Shown piece after piece: positions 52,738 through 61,168 of a stretch of 64,000 bases of DNA (position 1 is the first letter of the stretch; each line of letters begins with the position of its first letter). The notes below the pieces were generated by a model. That model ran no database searches. It was not told where the DNA came from and saw only the letters and a program-made list of their open reading frames with translations. The translations under genes and the position numbers were made by a program. Source of the DNA: Deltaproteobacteria bacterium (GTDB lineage Bacteria > Bdellovibrionota_B > Oligoflexia > Oligoflexales > Bog-1112); the NCBI GenBank assembly GCA_947466225.1, contig CANIBL010000002.1:1-64000 (forward strand), read 5' to 3'.

Positions 52738-52869
52738 ACAGGCCCTACAGTACATTGCGGGTCATTTATACGAGAGAAATTTTTTGAACTAGATATGAGA
52801 AGACCGTACTATTTTTTTTCTACCAATGTAATAGTAAATCTATAAATCCAAAAAAATGGGCGGAATCCT

Positions 52870-53193
52870 ATGAAGAAGTGGTGGCCATGTGTCTGTTTTT
52901 TCTTTGTCAGTCATCTCCTGGTTGCAGCGAAGCTGCAACCAGGAGCCCTTGGCTTTGTCGGAGAGTGGGAGGCGGTCTATTGTGGCTGGTGGGATGATAG
53001 TACAACGCGGGGAACCTATAATTTCTCTTTTTCTGCAACCGGTGCTACACATACCTTTCTGCAATATTATACAGATCGACAAGGGGCTTGTGTGACGCGA
53101 GATCGGGTTGCCCAGTTAGCTACTGGGAAGTATCAGGTCGATTCAGCTGAAGTGCGAGAAGGTAAAGTTTTTTACGCGGTTCAGGTGCAGTAG
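52870..53193 (+). CDS. Small predicted exported protein, unknown
   Basis: 107 residues. An N-terminal signal peptide (about 1-21) has a hydrophobic core CVCFFFVSHLLVA. The mature part is beta-rich with paired Cys residues (YCGWWDDS and QGACVTRDRV), like small periplasmic lipocalin- or META-type domains, but no family is certain. GGCGGA precedes the ATG. The DNA for the end of the signal peptide contains a perfect 14-bp inverted repeat (52915-52945). Confidence 0.6.
   Translation: MKKWWPCVCFFFVSHLLVAAKLQPGALGFVGEWEAVYCGWWDDSTTRGTYNFSFSATGATHTFLQYYTDRQGACVTRDRVAQLATGKYQVDSAEVREGKVFYAVQVQ
52915..52945. repeat. Perfect inverted repeat inside a signal-peptide coding region
   Basis: Arms CTCCTGGTTGCAGC/GCTGCAACCAGGAG (14 bp) with a 3-base loop lie at codons 16-26 of the 107-residue gene. 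The mRNA would form a very stable hairpin just inside the coding region. Confidence 0.85.
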
Positions 53194-53308
53194 ACACACC
53201 TTTCATCTCCCCTTTTTCACCAAATTATCGTGATTTCTCCAGATGAGATACAGGTATGCATGCGACCGAGTTCTGAGTCCTGTCGGTCCTATCGGCGAAG
53301 ATAGTAAG

Positions 53309-53629
53309 TCAAGAAAAGCCGTATAGTTTCATCTTTTTTCGGAGGGTGTTGCGGTTAATGCCCAAGATTTTGGCCGCATGTACCTGATTTCCGCCAGTGC
53401 GCTTGAGGATCTGGTGGAGGAGCGGTTTTTCCGCCTTATTCATAATCAACTTATACAAGTTTTCTGGATAATAGGTGCCGATCTGGTCCAAAAAGCGCGC
53501 GATTTTGGCTTCTACCACAGATTCAAAGGAGTGCTTGTCCAGTTTTTGCGCCAGGGTGGGGTCCACCAGCGATCGAGCTGCAGAGGATGCGGGTATTTTC
53601 TGTAGCGAATCTGCATCGATACGATTCAT
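53309..53629 (-). CDS. Fis-family DNA-binding protein
   Basis: 106 residues from the ATG at 53629; an in-frame GTG at 53683 would add 18 residues and neither has a strong ribosome site. The C-terminal 45 residues have the Fis-type helix-turn-helix QILKRTGGNQVHAAKILGIN followed by RNTLRKKMKLYGFS. The N-terminal part is helical and would dimerise. It may be true Fis (nucleoid protein and activator of rRNA genes) or an isolated C-terminal domain of an NtrC-type activator; size favours Fis. Confidence 0.82.
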   Translation of the reverse strand: MNRIDADSLQKIPASSAARSLVDPTLAQKLDKHSFESVVEAKIARFLDQIGTYYPENLYKLIMNKAEKPLLHQILKRTGGNQVHAAKILGINRNTLRKKMKLYGFS

Positions 53630-53689
53630 TTCGTGCTCGTCCAAAGTATTAAAGCCTCTTAAAAGAATATTCAGATATGACACAAGGTA

Positions 53690-53908
53690 ATTTTACAGAA
53701 AACGGCAGCACCCAAAGCCCCCCATAGGATATCAGTCCTGCAGCGGAAGGCAAACTGGATTCTGGCACCGCTAGATCAATATGAAAATACCTGTACAGCT
53801 GAGAGGGCCTGTAATTTTTACGCGGTACTAGACTGCGAAAAAGTCTCTTGCGCACGGGCTGTTGATCGTATACCCACCGCCAATGAAAAACCTTACTTTT
53901 ATCTTTAA
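53690..53908 (+). pseudogene. Possible gene remnant
   Basis: An open stretch of about 70 codons with no ATG, GTG or TTG start. Its second half reads CTAERACNFYAVLDC and AVDRIPTANEKPYFYL before a stop, which looks like real protein with four Cys residues. Probably the 3' end of a lost secreted-protein gene. Origin unknown. Confidence 0.35.
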
Positions 53909-53978
53909 AATTATGCGATTAACGTGTATTTTTTATGGTGCTGGTGAGAGACACTAAAATTTCTATGAGGGCGGATAT

Positions 53979-54557
53979 ATGCGATTAACAGAGAGCTTTC
54001 TGCGGAGGACTGCGATCAGCGTGTTCACGCTTCTTTTTATAGAGTCAGAATCCTCAGCTGTAGCCATACCTTACAAATTGAGAGTTCGAAGCTATGAAAG
54101 TGTAGAAAGACTGAAGAATTATGCCAAGGCTGAGGTTGTGCCTAAGATTAGGAGAAAGCCTCGCCCCGCATTCCGAAAAGCAACGAAAGATCGGTTATAT
54201 GAACAACAAACAACACCCAACAAAAAACATGTAATTTGTTTTATTTGTACACAACGAGCTTTGATTGGACCTCACGCAATTCATATTGATCATTTCTCAG
54301 ATCAATGGGCTCTTCGCAGAGATAAAAAAATGAGAAGCCCAGGCTTTGCAAAACTGACGCAAAAAGAAAAAAATAAGTCGTTGGCAGATTTATACAATGA
54401 ACCGGGTCTTCGCCTCGTACATGCACAGTGTAATTTGCATCGAACAAACTTTACAGGTGAAACAGCATTGCGAGATCAAGTTCAAAAAGCGGAAAAGGAA
54501 CGAAATAAACTTTATCAGTCTGATAGCCCGGTGGCAAAAAAACTTTCATTTCCCTGA
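53979..54557 (+). CDS. Predicted exported HNH-type nuclease
   Basis: 192 residues with GAGGGCGG before the ATG. An N-terminal hydrophobic segment (about 12-29, AISVFTLLFIESESSAVA) looks like a signal peptide. A basic region follows, then an HNH-like core: CFIC (C87, C90), HIDHF (H102, D104, H105), and NEPGLRLVHAQCNLHR (N140, H148, C151, H154). These residues would hold a zinc and an active site as in HNH endonucleases. The DNA is AT-rich compared with neighbours, which suggests transfer. It could be a secreted toxin or nutrient nuclease; no immunity gene is evident. Confidence 0.62.
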   Translation: MRLTESFLRRTAISVFTLLFIESESSAVAIPYKLRVRSYESVERLKNYAKAEVVPKIRRKPRPAFRKATKDRLYEQQTTPNKKHVICFICTQRALIGPHAIHIDHFSDQWALRRDKKMRSPGFAKLTQKEKNKSLADLYNEPGLRLVHAQCNLHRTNFTGETALRDQVQKAEKERNKLYQSDSPVAKKLSFP

Positions 54558-54623
54558 TCTCTCGCCGCTTGATCTCTTGCCGCTTGATCTCTCGCCGCTT
54601 GATCTCTTGCCACTTGATCTTTA
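54553..54623. repeat. 15-bp tandem repeat at the end of the HNH gene
   Basis: About four copies of GATCTCTCGCCGCTT or GATCTCTTGCCGCTT begin at the HNH stop codon. Copies differ at one or two bases. Confidence 0.8.
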
Positions 54624-54807
54624 AATACTGAAAGAGAAAAGAATTTTCTTCTTAGAAAGGAAAGAAAGGCCTCTTTACTACTCTATTCCAACACAGCAAA
54701 ACCCCCTTTTTCGCTATAATCGAAAATCTCTTGTCCATTCACCTCACTAAAGCCCCTCAACCCAAGACCGATAGAGGGGTAAGCACACTCACTATGAGGC
54801 ACGCCTT

Positions 54808-57222
54808 ATGGCAAATGAGACAGAGAAAAAAGGGGACTTGCAACTCCCGCTTCTACCCCTAAAAGACATCGTGGTTTTCCCACACATGATCGTGCCCATC
54901 TTTGTGCATGAGGATATCTGTCTCCAGGCAATCGAAGCTGGCTTGGAGCAGGATCGAAAGATATTCTTATCTGCATTCAAAGTGCCAGGCTCCGAAGGCA
55001 TCGGACTTGAGGGTGTGTTGCAACCCCCCTTCGATGTATATGATGTCGGTACGATCTGTTCCATTATGCGTACTCGAAAATTGCCTGATGGGCGCATGAA
55101 GGTTTTGGTACAAGGTGTACAGAAAGCGCGTATTCAAAATTTAGTGCCCCATGCTCAGATTCCCTTGGTACAGCTTAAACTGATGGAAGATCCGGGTATC
55201 GAACTTTCCTCCTCCGAAGTCGAAGCCATGTTGCGTGCGGTGCGAGAGAATTTGGAAAAAGTCGTAGGACTTGGCAAGGTACTCTCCCCCGATATCCTCA
55301 TGATTCTCGAAGACATTCGAGACCCAGCTCGTTTAGCGGATGTAGTGGCGGCCAACCTGGGACTTAAGGTAGTCGAAGCACAAAAAATTCTCTCTGCTGT
55401 CAACCCAACGTTGCGATTGGCCAAAGTTCATGCCTATCTCTCTCGAGAAATCGAAGTGTTTCAGATGCAGATGCGCATTCAATCCCAAGCTAAAGAAGAA
55501 ATCGGTAAAGTACAGCGAGAACACTACCTACGTGAACAAATTAAAGCTTTGCGTTCTGAATTGGGTGACAGTGGAGATGTGAAAGACGAAATTGGAGAAC
55601 TTTGGAAAACTCTAGAAGATATCCAAATGCCAGATGACGCACGCACAGAAATCACCCGACAAATGAAACGCTTGGAACGCATGCACCAGGACACCAGCGA
55701 GGCCTCTCTTACCCGGACGCATATTGAGACCATTTTGGGACTGCCTTGGGGCCAGCATACTACAGATAATCTGGAGCTCGACCATGCAGAGGCGGTGCTA
55801 CATCAAGACCATTATGGTCTTGAGAAAGTAAAAGATCGTATTCTGGAATTTTTGGCTGTGAAAAAGCTCAATGCAGCAGCCAAAAGCCCGATTTTATGCT
55901 TTGTGGGTCCTCCTGGGGTGGGAAAAACCAGCTTGGGGCACTCTATTGCGAAATCCATGGGGCGCAAATTTTCTCGCATTGCTTTGGGTGGTGTGCGAGA
56001 TGAAGCTGACATTCGGGGGCATCGGAAAACCTACGTGGGGGCTTTTCCCGGTCGCGTAATGCAAAGTCTCAAAGCGGCTGGGAGCAACAATCCCGTGATC
56101 ATGCTCGATGAGATCGACAAGTTGGGGATGGACCATAGAGGAGATCCAGCTGCGGCTTTGCTGGAAGTGCTAGATCCAGAGCAAAACCATACTTTTATCG
56201 ATCACTATCTGGGCGTTCCCTTTGACCTCTCTCGCATCTTGTTCATTGCCAATGCCAACAGCTTAGATACGGTACCGCCTGCGTTGCGAGATCGATTGGA
56301 AATCATTGAGGTTTCGGGATACTCCGAAGAAGAGAAGGCCGAAATTGCGAGTCGGTTCCTCATTCCGAAGCAAATCAAAGATGCGGGCATCTTAGATCAA
56401 AACCTGATCTTTAGCCGTAGCGCGATTCATTCTTTGATCTGTGAATACACACGGGAGAGTGGATTGCGAACCTTGGAGAAGCAAATTGCCTCTGTCTGCC
56501 GCAAAATCGCCCGAAAAATTGCCCAAGACGAGAAAATTACGCCCAAGCTGACCGCAGTAACAATCCATCGCCTCTTGGGAAGCCAACGGTATGAACGCAG
56601 TATGTCCTACGAAAACTTGCCTGCGGGCGTTGCCGTGGGCATGGCGTACACCCAAGCTGGGGGGGAATTGCTCACCATTGAGACCAACTTGGTACCAGGC
56701 AATGGAAAGTTGACCCTTACGGGCCATTTGGGCGAGGTGATGAAAGAGTCTGCACAAACAGCCATGAGCTTCATCCGAGCGCGTGGAGCGCAGTTTCATG
56801 TGCCGGAGAAACGGTTACGAGAGATGGATATCCACATTCACATTCCTCAAGGAGCCGTGCCAAAAGAAGGGCCGAGCGCTGGGATTGCGCTTACGACTTC
56901 GATTCTGTCTGCTTTACTGGACAAGCCTGTTTTGGCAGATTGCTGCATGACAGGGGAGATTTCCCTGTTGGGCAATGTGTTGCCCATCGGTGGCATCCGA
57001 GAGAAAGTCCTAGCGGCTCAACGGGAAGGCATGAAGCAGGTTTTGCTTCCAGCGCGCAATCGAGCGCATTACCTGGAGTTACCTGTGGCCATCCGCAAAG
57101 GGATCCAGGCGATTTTTGTGGAACACTATATGGAGATTTTTCCGCTCCTTTTCGTTGTGCATCCACGGGTTACGATTTCTCCGGTGGAAGACCCAGAAGC
57201 CGGGTTCGATATTGCCGGCTAA
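54808..57222 (+). CDS. lon: ATP-dependent protease Lon
   Basis: 804 residues. It degrades misfolded and regulatory proteins in the cytoplasm. N-terminal LAN substrate domain (about 10-200, PLLPLKDIVVFPHMIVPIFV), coiled coil, AAA+ domain with Walker A GPPGVGKT (367-374), and a Ser-Lys protease domain with KEGPSAG holding catalytic S690. A TATAAT-like box (54715-54720) lies about 90 bases upstream. Length is typical for Lon. Confidence 0.97.
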   Translation: MANETEKKGDLQLPLLPLKDIVVFPHMIVPIFVHEDICLQAIEAGLEQDRKIFLSAFKVPGSEGIGLEGVLQPPFDVYDVGTICSIMRTRKLPDGRMKVLVQGVQKARIQNLVPHAQIPLVQLKLMEDPGIELSSSEVEAMLRAVRENLEKVVGLGKVLSPDILMILEDIRDPARLADVVAANLGLKVVEAQKILSAVNPTLRLAKVHAYLSREIEVFQMQMRIQSQAKEEIGKVQREHYLREQIKALRSELGDSGDVKDEIGELWKTLEDIQMPDDARTEITRQMKRLERMHQDTSEASLTRTHIETILGLPWGQHTTDNLELDHAEAVLHQDHYGLEKVKDRILEFLAVKKLNAAAKSPILCFVGPPGVGKTSLGHSIAKSMGRKFSRIALGGVRDEADIRGHRKTYVGAFPGRVMQSLKAAGSNNPVIMLDEIDKLGMDHRGDPAAALLEVLDPEQNHTFIDHYLGVPFDLSRILFIANANSLDTVPPALRDRLEIIEVSGYSEEEKAEIASRFLIPKQIKDAGILDQNLIFSRSAIHSLICEYTRESGLRTLEKQIASVCRKIARKIAQDEKITPKLTAVTIHRLLGSQRYERSMSYENLPAGVAVGMAYTQAGGELLTIETNLVPGNGKLTLTGHLGEVMKESAQTAMSFIRARGAQFHVPEKRLREMDIHIHIPQGAVPKEGPSAGIALTTSILSALLDKPVLADCCMTGEISLLGNVLPIGGIREKVLAAQREGMKQVLLPARNRAHYLELPVAIRKGIQAIFVEHYMEIFPLLFVVHPRVTISPVEDPEAGFDIAG

Positions 57223-57292
57223 AGACGATCCTGCCCAGCCTGCAAAAATGGTAGAATCAAGGGGAGTATGGGCATGGACGTAGGGGGTTGTC

Positions 57293-57529
57293 ATGGCGGG
57301 TTTTTTTAGCTTTTTGGGTAAAACCTTATTAAATCTCGTGTTTTGGGTATTTGTCTTTTCCATTCCTATCGCCAATAAGCCAGTCTTTGAGTACTTGCAG
57401 CGGGTATTGGTATTCAATGCGCCGGTGCGGTTCCTGAGCCAAGAGTGGAATGAACTTTGGGGCTTGGTCTCCAATAAGGCCAAGGTCGCGTTTACAGAGA
57501 AGAAAGAGGAGGAGACCAAGAGCCGGTAA
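57293..57529 (+). CDS. Small hypothetical membrane protein (78 aa)
   Basis: 78 residues. One hydrophobic helix (about 9-27, GKTLLNLVFWVFVFSIPIAN) and a charged C-terminus (EKKEEETKSR). GGGGG precedes the ATG. It sits between lon and def, in the same direction. No family recognised. Confidence 0.55.
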   Translation: MAGFFSFLGKTLLNLVFWVFVFSIPIANKPVFEYLQRVLVFNAPVRFLSQEWNELWGLVSNKAKVAFTEKKEEETKSR

Positions 57530-57613
57530 ATCCGTCTTCAGGATCTCCCCTTGGATGGGAGTGGGCTTTTATGCTAAAGTCCGCAGTCCATATGGGGAAG
57601 AAAGGTACACGCT

Positions 57614-58150
57614 ATGGCAGTGTTGGAAATTGTAGAATGGCCGGAAAAGGTTTTGGAAACACGCGCACAAGAAGTGGTGCATTTTGATGATGCGCTGCGG
57701 AAAGTGGTGCAAGATATGCACGATACTATGGACGATCATAATGCGTTGGGGTTGGCAGCCAATCAAGTTGGCGTGCTGCAGCGGATTGTAGTGATGCGCA
57801 TTCCCTATGGGCGAAAAGATGGGCCTCGTATGTGGTGGCATGACAAGCGATTTACGTTGATCAATCCTGTCATTACCAAGACGGAGGGACGCGCTACATT
57901 GAGTGAGGGGTGCTTAAGTTTTCCTGGGATCTACGAATATATTCAACGCGCCGATGAAATCACGGTGCAAGCCTACGACGAGCAGGGCAAGAAATTTGAA
58001 GTTTCCGGATCAGAGTATTTTTCTGCCTGTGTGCAACATGAAACAGATCATTTAGATGGCATCGTCTTTGTCAATCGTATGAGTAGATTGAAAGCGGCTT
58101 TGGTGCGAAAGAAATTGCAAAAGCAACTGGTGATGAGCCAAGGAGAGTAA
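57614..58150 (+). CDS. def: Peptide deformylase
   Basis: 178 residues. It removes the N-formyl group from new proteins. All three motifs are visible: GLAANQVG (46-53), EGCLS (98-102) with the metal Cys 100, and HETDH (142-146) with the metal His pair and the catalytic Glu. The Ala at the second position of motif one in place of Gly-Ile is a common variant. fmt is not adjacent; rpe follows after four bases. Confidence 0.95.
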   Translation: MAVLEIVEWPEKVLETRAQEVVHFDDALRKVVQDMHDTMDDHNALGLAANQVGVLQRIVVMRIPYGRKDGPRMWWHDKRFTLINPVITKTEGRATLSEGCLSFPGIYEYIQRADEITVQAYDEQGKKFEVSGSEYFSACVQHETDHLDGIVFVNRMSRLKAALVRKKLQKQLVMSQGE

Positions 58151-58154
58151 CGTA

Positions 58155-58817
58155 GTGGGTACATCTCCTCTCAGTCTTTCTGCCTCTCTCCTCTCAGCCG
58201 ATTGGTTGCATCTTGAATCTGATCTCCGGAAAATGGAAGCGAGTGGTGTCGACTGGCATCACATCGATGTGATGGATGGACACTTTGTCCCCAATCTTTC
58301 CTTCGGACTTCCCCTGATCCAACAAATCAAAAAAATCTCTACACTGCCTCTTGATGTGCACCTTATGGTGAGCAATCCCGATGCGGTGTTTTCTGCGTAC
58401 TTGGATGCCGGTGCTGATCTGCTTACCTTCCATATCGAAGCGGCTGTGCATCCTCATCGATTGATTCAACAGATTCGAGCCCGTGGTGCAAAAGCCGGTA
58501 TTGCGCTCAATCCCGGTACGGATGTACGGTTGCTTTCTCCCTTGTTGGGAGAGCTTGATCTTGTCTTGTTGATGACGGTGAATCCCGGATTTGGGGGACA
58601 ATCGTTTTTGCCTTTTTGCCTATCCAAACTTCGCGACTTGGTTTCGTTGCAAACCCAGTATGGGCATCGGATACCGTACGTATCGGTAGACGGTGGTATC
58701 GATGCTGTCACAGCCCCGCAAGTTCGAAACGCTGGCGCCAATGTCGTGGTTGCTGGGTCTTATCTTTACGGTGCTGCCGATCGTGCAGCAGCTGTCTCTT
58801 TGCTTCGGAATACATAA
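58155..58817 (+). CDS. rpe: Ribulose-phosphate 3-epimerase
   Basis: 220 residues from a GTG with AGGAGAG upstream. It interconverts ribulose 5-phosphate and xylulose 5-phosphate. TIM barrel motifs are HIDVMDGHFVPNLSFGLPLI with metal-binding His and Asp, DVHLMVSNP, VLLMTVNPGFGGQSF and VDGGID at the end. Co-transcribed with def. Confidence 0.96.
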   Translation: MGTSPLSLSASLLSADWLHLESDLRKMEASGVDWHHIDVMDGHFVPNLSFGLPLIQQIKKISTLPLDVHLMVSNPDAVFSAYLDAGADLLTFHIEAAVHPHRLIQQIRARGAKAGIALNPGTDVRLLSPLLGELDLVLLMTVNPGFGGQSFLPFCLSKLRDLVSLQTQYGHRIPYVSVDGGIDAVTAPQVRNAGANVVVAGSYLYGAADRAAAVSLLRNT

Positions 58818-59186
58818 TCGAACCGTCATGCACAGGCTGCTTCAGCCGTATGTGAATCTCCCGTGGTCGAAGGAGACCCCCGACGCGAATAATATTCGCT
58901 GGGGATGACGATGTTATTTCTATATGCAAAGAAGGTGGTATGGGGCACTATTTATAGTCGTTTGTGAGAGGACATCGTTGCAGAATGAGCAAAATGTGTG
59001 TGGAGGAGGATGAATTACCTTTTTTGTGGTGTCGAAGAAAAGGGAAAGGGGGGCGCGTTATTTACTATCTGTAATTATAGTAGATTTTCTGAGGCGTAAG
59101 TTCTGTAAGGTAGAGTGGGAATCTAGAATAAAACCGTTTACACTGAGGCAAAATAGAAATTTCATCAGAATAAAAAAGGAAACGAT
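58818..59186. other. Intergenic region between rpe and hutH
   Basis: 369 bases. It holds a REP-like element (58824-58910), then AT-rich sequence with no convincing protein frame or RNA gene. The hutH ribosome site AAGGAAA lies at its end. Confidence 0.5.
58824..58910. repeat. REP-like palindromic element
   Basis: Begins CGTCATGCACAGGCTGC and ends ATTCGCTGGGGATGACG; the interior CGTGGTCGAAGGAGACCCCC matches the full units at 12130-12460. Confidence 0.8.
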
Positions 59187-60686
59187 ATGGATCGGATCTC
59201 TATCGATCAAGTGGTTCAGTTTGGGAAAACACATCTTTCTTTTCCCCTCGATCCCGCGGCTATGCAGAAACTTTCCCTCTTACGTACCAAAGTAGAATCG
59301 AAGTTGACTGATGGGCATGCTGTCTATGGAGTCAATACCGGATTTGGTTTCTTCTCTACCTGTGTCATTCCAAAAAAAGACTTGCTGCAATTGCAGCTCA
59401 ATATCGTGCGGTCTCATGCCTGCGGTGTAGGGGAACCATTGGCATTGGAGTGGGTACGCGCGTTGCTCTCCGTAAAGTTGCACAATTTTTTACAAGGTGG
59501 GTCTGGCATTCGACCAGAGTGTATCACTGCACTGTGGAACTTGTTGCAACATGATATTTTGCCGGTAATTCCGCGAAAAGGCAGCGTCGGGGCGTCAGGT
59601 GATCTTGCCCCATTGGCGCATTTGGCGTTGGCTTTGATTGGAGAGGGGGAGGTGTTCTGGAAGGGAACTCGCATGCCAACGGCAGAGGCATTGGAAAAAG
59701 CAGGACTCACCCCCTATGTTTTACAAGAGAAAGAAGGCCTGTCTCTGCTCAATGGTACGCAAGTGATGTCGACCCTCGCAGCGTTTGCCTTATGGGAGGC
59801 GCAGAATTTGCTTGATGCGGCTGACAGGGTGAGTGCGCTTTCCCTCACAGCATTTGATGCTGTGCTAGAACCTTTTGATGCGCGCATTCACGATCTGCGG
59901 CCTCATCCAGGGCAAGTGCTGGTGGCAAAGAATATTCGGGTGCTTCTCGAATTGCCGGAAACTCATATGCCCCGTACCTCGACTCGGGTACAGGATCCCT
60001 ATAGCTTTCGTTGCATTCCCCAGGTGCATGGCGCTGCGCGGGATGGCATCGCGTATTGTGTGCAGGTGATTGAGCGAGAGCTCAATAGCATCACAGATAA
60101 TCCGGTAGTGACCGCCGAGGGAGATTTGCTGAGTGGAGGAAATTTTCACGGACAGTATGTGGCGCAAGTGATGGATCTAACGCGCATTGTGATGACAGAC
60201 TTGAGTAGCATTTCCGAGCGTCGCCTCGATAAGCTATTATGTCCAAGCTTTAGCCAACTGCCAGCTTTGCTTACAGAAAATGGCGGCCTGGAGTCGGGAT
60301 TTATGATTCCGCAATATGTAGCCGCCGCCTTGGTTTCAGAAAATAAGGTGCTCTCCCATCCAGCCAGTATCGATACCATTCCCACTTCGCTAAATAAAGA
60401 GGACCACGTCAGCATGGGGCCCATTTCGTGTCATAAGGCATTGGAAATTAATCAAAATGTCGCAAAAGTGCTGGCCATTGAAGCTCTGGCTGCTTGTCAG
60501 GCTATGGACTTGCGTACAACCTGTCTTCGCTCTGCACCCGTAGAACAGCTGTATCAGCAAATTCGATCCAAAATTCCTTATGTACAACAAGACCGTAGCT
60601 TGTCTGCAGAGATTGAGTTGGTGGCTTCCTGGCTTCTGAATGGCGTTTGGGGTGATTTGTCGGTAGAATACAAGGAGGCAGTATAG
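59187..60686 (+). CDS. hutH: Histidine ammonia-lyase (aromatic amino acid lyase family)
   Basis: 499 residues. It deaminates histidine to urocanate. The tripeptide Ala136-Ser137-Gly138 in GSVGASGDLAPLAHLALAL cyclises to the MIO cofactor. VNTGFGFFSTCVIPKKDLLQ near the N-terminus carries the active Tyr region, and TDNPVVTAEGDLLSGGNFHG and SISERRLDKLL follow. Length is near typical HutH (about 510). The other hut genes are absent here, so tyrosine or phenylalanine ammonia-lyase activity cannot be excluded. Confidence 0.88.
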   Translation: MDRISIDQVVQFGKTHLSFPLDPAAMQKLSLLRTKVESKLTDGHAVYGVNTGFGFFSTCVIPKKDLLQLQLNIVRSHACGVGEPLALEWVRALLSVKLHNFLQGGSGIRPECITALWNLLQHDILPVIPRKGSVGASGDLAPLAHLALALIGEGEVFWKGTRMPTAEALEKAGLTPYVLQEKEGLSLLNGTQVMSTLAAFALWEAQNLLDAADRVSALSLTAFDAVLEPFDARIHDLRPHPGQVLVAKNIRVLLELPETHMPRTSTRVQDPYSFRCIPQVHGAARDGIAYCVQVIERELNSITDNPVVTAEGDLLSGGNFHGQYVAQVMDLTRIVMTDLSSISERRLDKLLCPSFSQLPALLTENGGLESGFMIPQYVAAALVSENKVLSHPASIDTIPTSLNKEDHVSMGPISCHKALEINQNVAKVLAIEALAACQAMDLRTTCLRSAPVEQLYQQIRSKIPYVQQDRSLSAEIELVASWLLNGVWGDLSVEYKEAV

Positions 60687-60694
60687 GAGATTTT

Positions 60695-61102
60695 ATGAGG
60701 TTCTTTCTGGTTCTTTATTTAGTAGCAGTCAGCTGGAGCTTTTCTGCCGTTGGAAAAGAAGTTAAATCTCCTTCTTCGGTTGAGGGTATGTATCGGGTGA
60801 TAGAAATTACGGCCAAAGATTCTGTATATTGGACCTTGTTTCAAAAGGAGGGGGAAAAGTCCCCTTCTCTCGCCATTAAGACACGGGTGCAACCTGCTGG
60901 CTTACACCCCAGTCAAACCTACGAGTTGCGCGCAGACATTTTAAGGCAAAGCGCTACCATGGCAGAAGCGGGGCAGCTGCTCGTTTTTTTTCCTACCCAA
61001 CAAGGTCGAACCCCTGTATGCCTTCTGTCTGTGGAGCAACCCACGGCAAACTTCACTGGTAAGTTGATGGACTACGACCATCCTGACTTTATTTCCTTAT
61101 AA
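60695..61102 (+). CDS. Small predicted exported protein, unknown
   Basis: 135 residues. An N-terminal signal peptide (about 1-20, ending SFSAVG) and a beta-rich body (MYRVIEITAKDSVYWTLFQK). It lies eight bases after hutH, so it is likely co-transcribed. The pattern is like an OB-fold periplasmic protein, but this is only a guess. Confidence 0.6.
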   Translation: MRFFLVLYLVAVSWSFSAVGKEVKSPSSVEGMYRVIEITAKDSVYWTLFQKEGEKSPSLAIKTRVQPAGLHPSQTYELRADILRQSATMAEAGQLLVFFPTQQGRTPVCLLSVEQPTANFTGKLMDYDHPDFISL

Positions 61103-61112
61103 AAGCGTGAAC

Positions 61113-61162
61113 CGTCATCCCCAGGGCCTGAAGGGCACTTCGGGGATCCCCCGCTATCGAGG
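61113..61162. repeat. REP-like hairpin upstream of the rhomboid gene
   Basis: CGTCATCCCCAGGGCC and GGCACTTCGGGGATCCC, ending TATCGAGG; the final GAGG may serve as the ribosome site of the next gene. Confidence 0.65.
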
Positions 61163-61168
61163 TTGATC

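Noticed and set aside
58818-59186. Small frame at 59026-59295 as a gene
   Set aside because: It runs into hutH in another frame, has no ribosome site and has a composition unlike protein.
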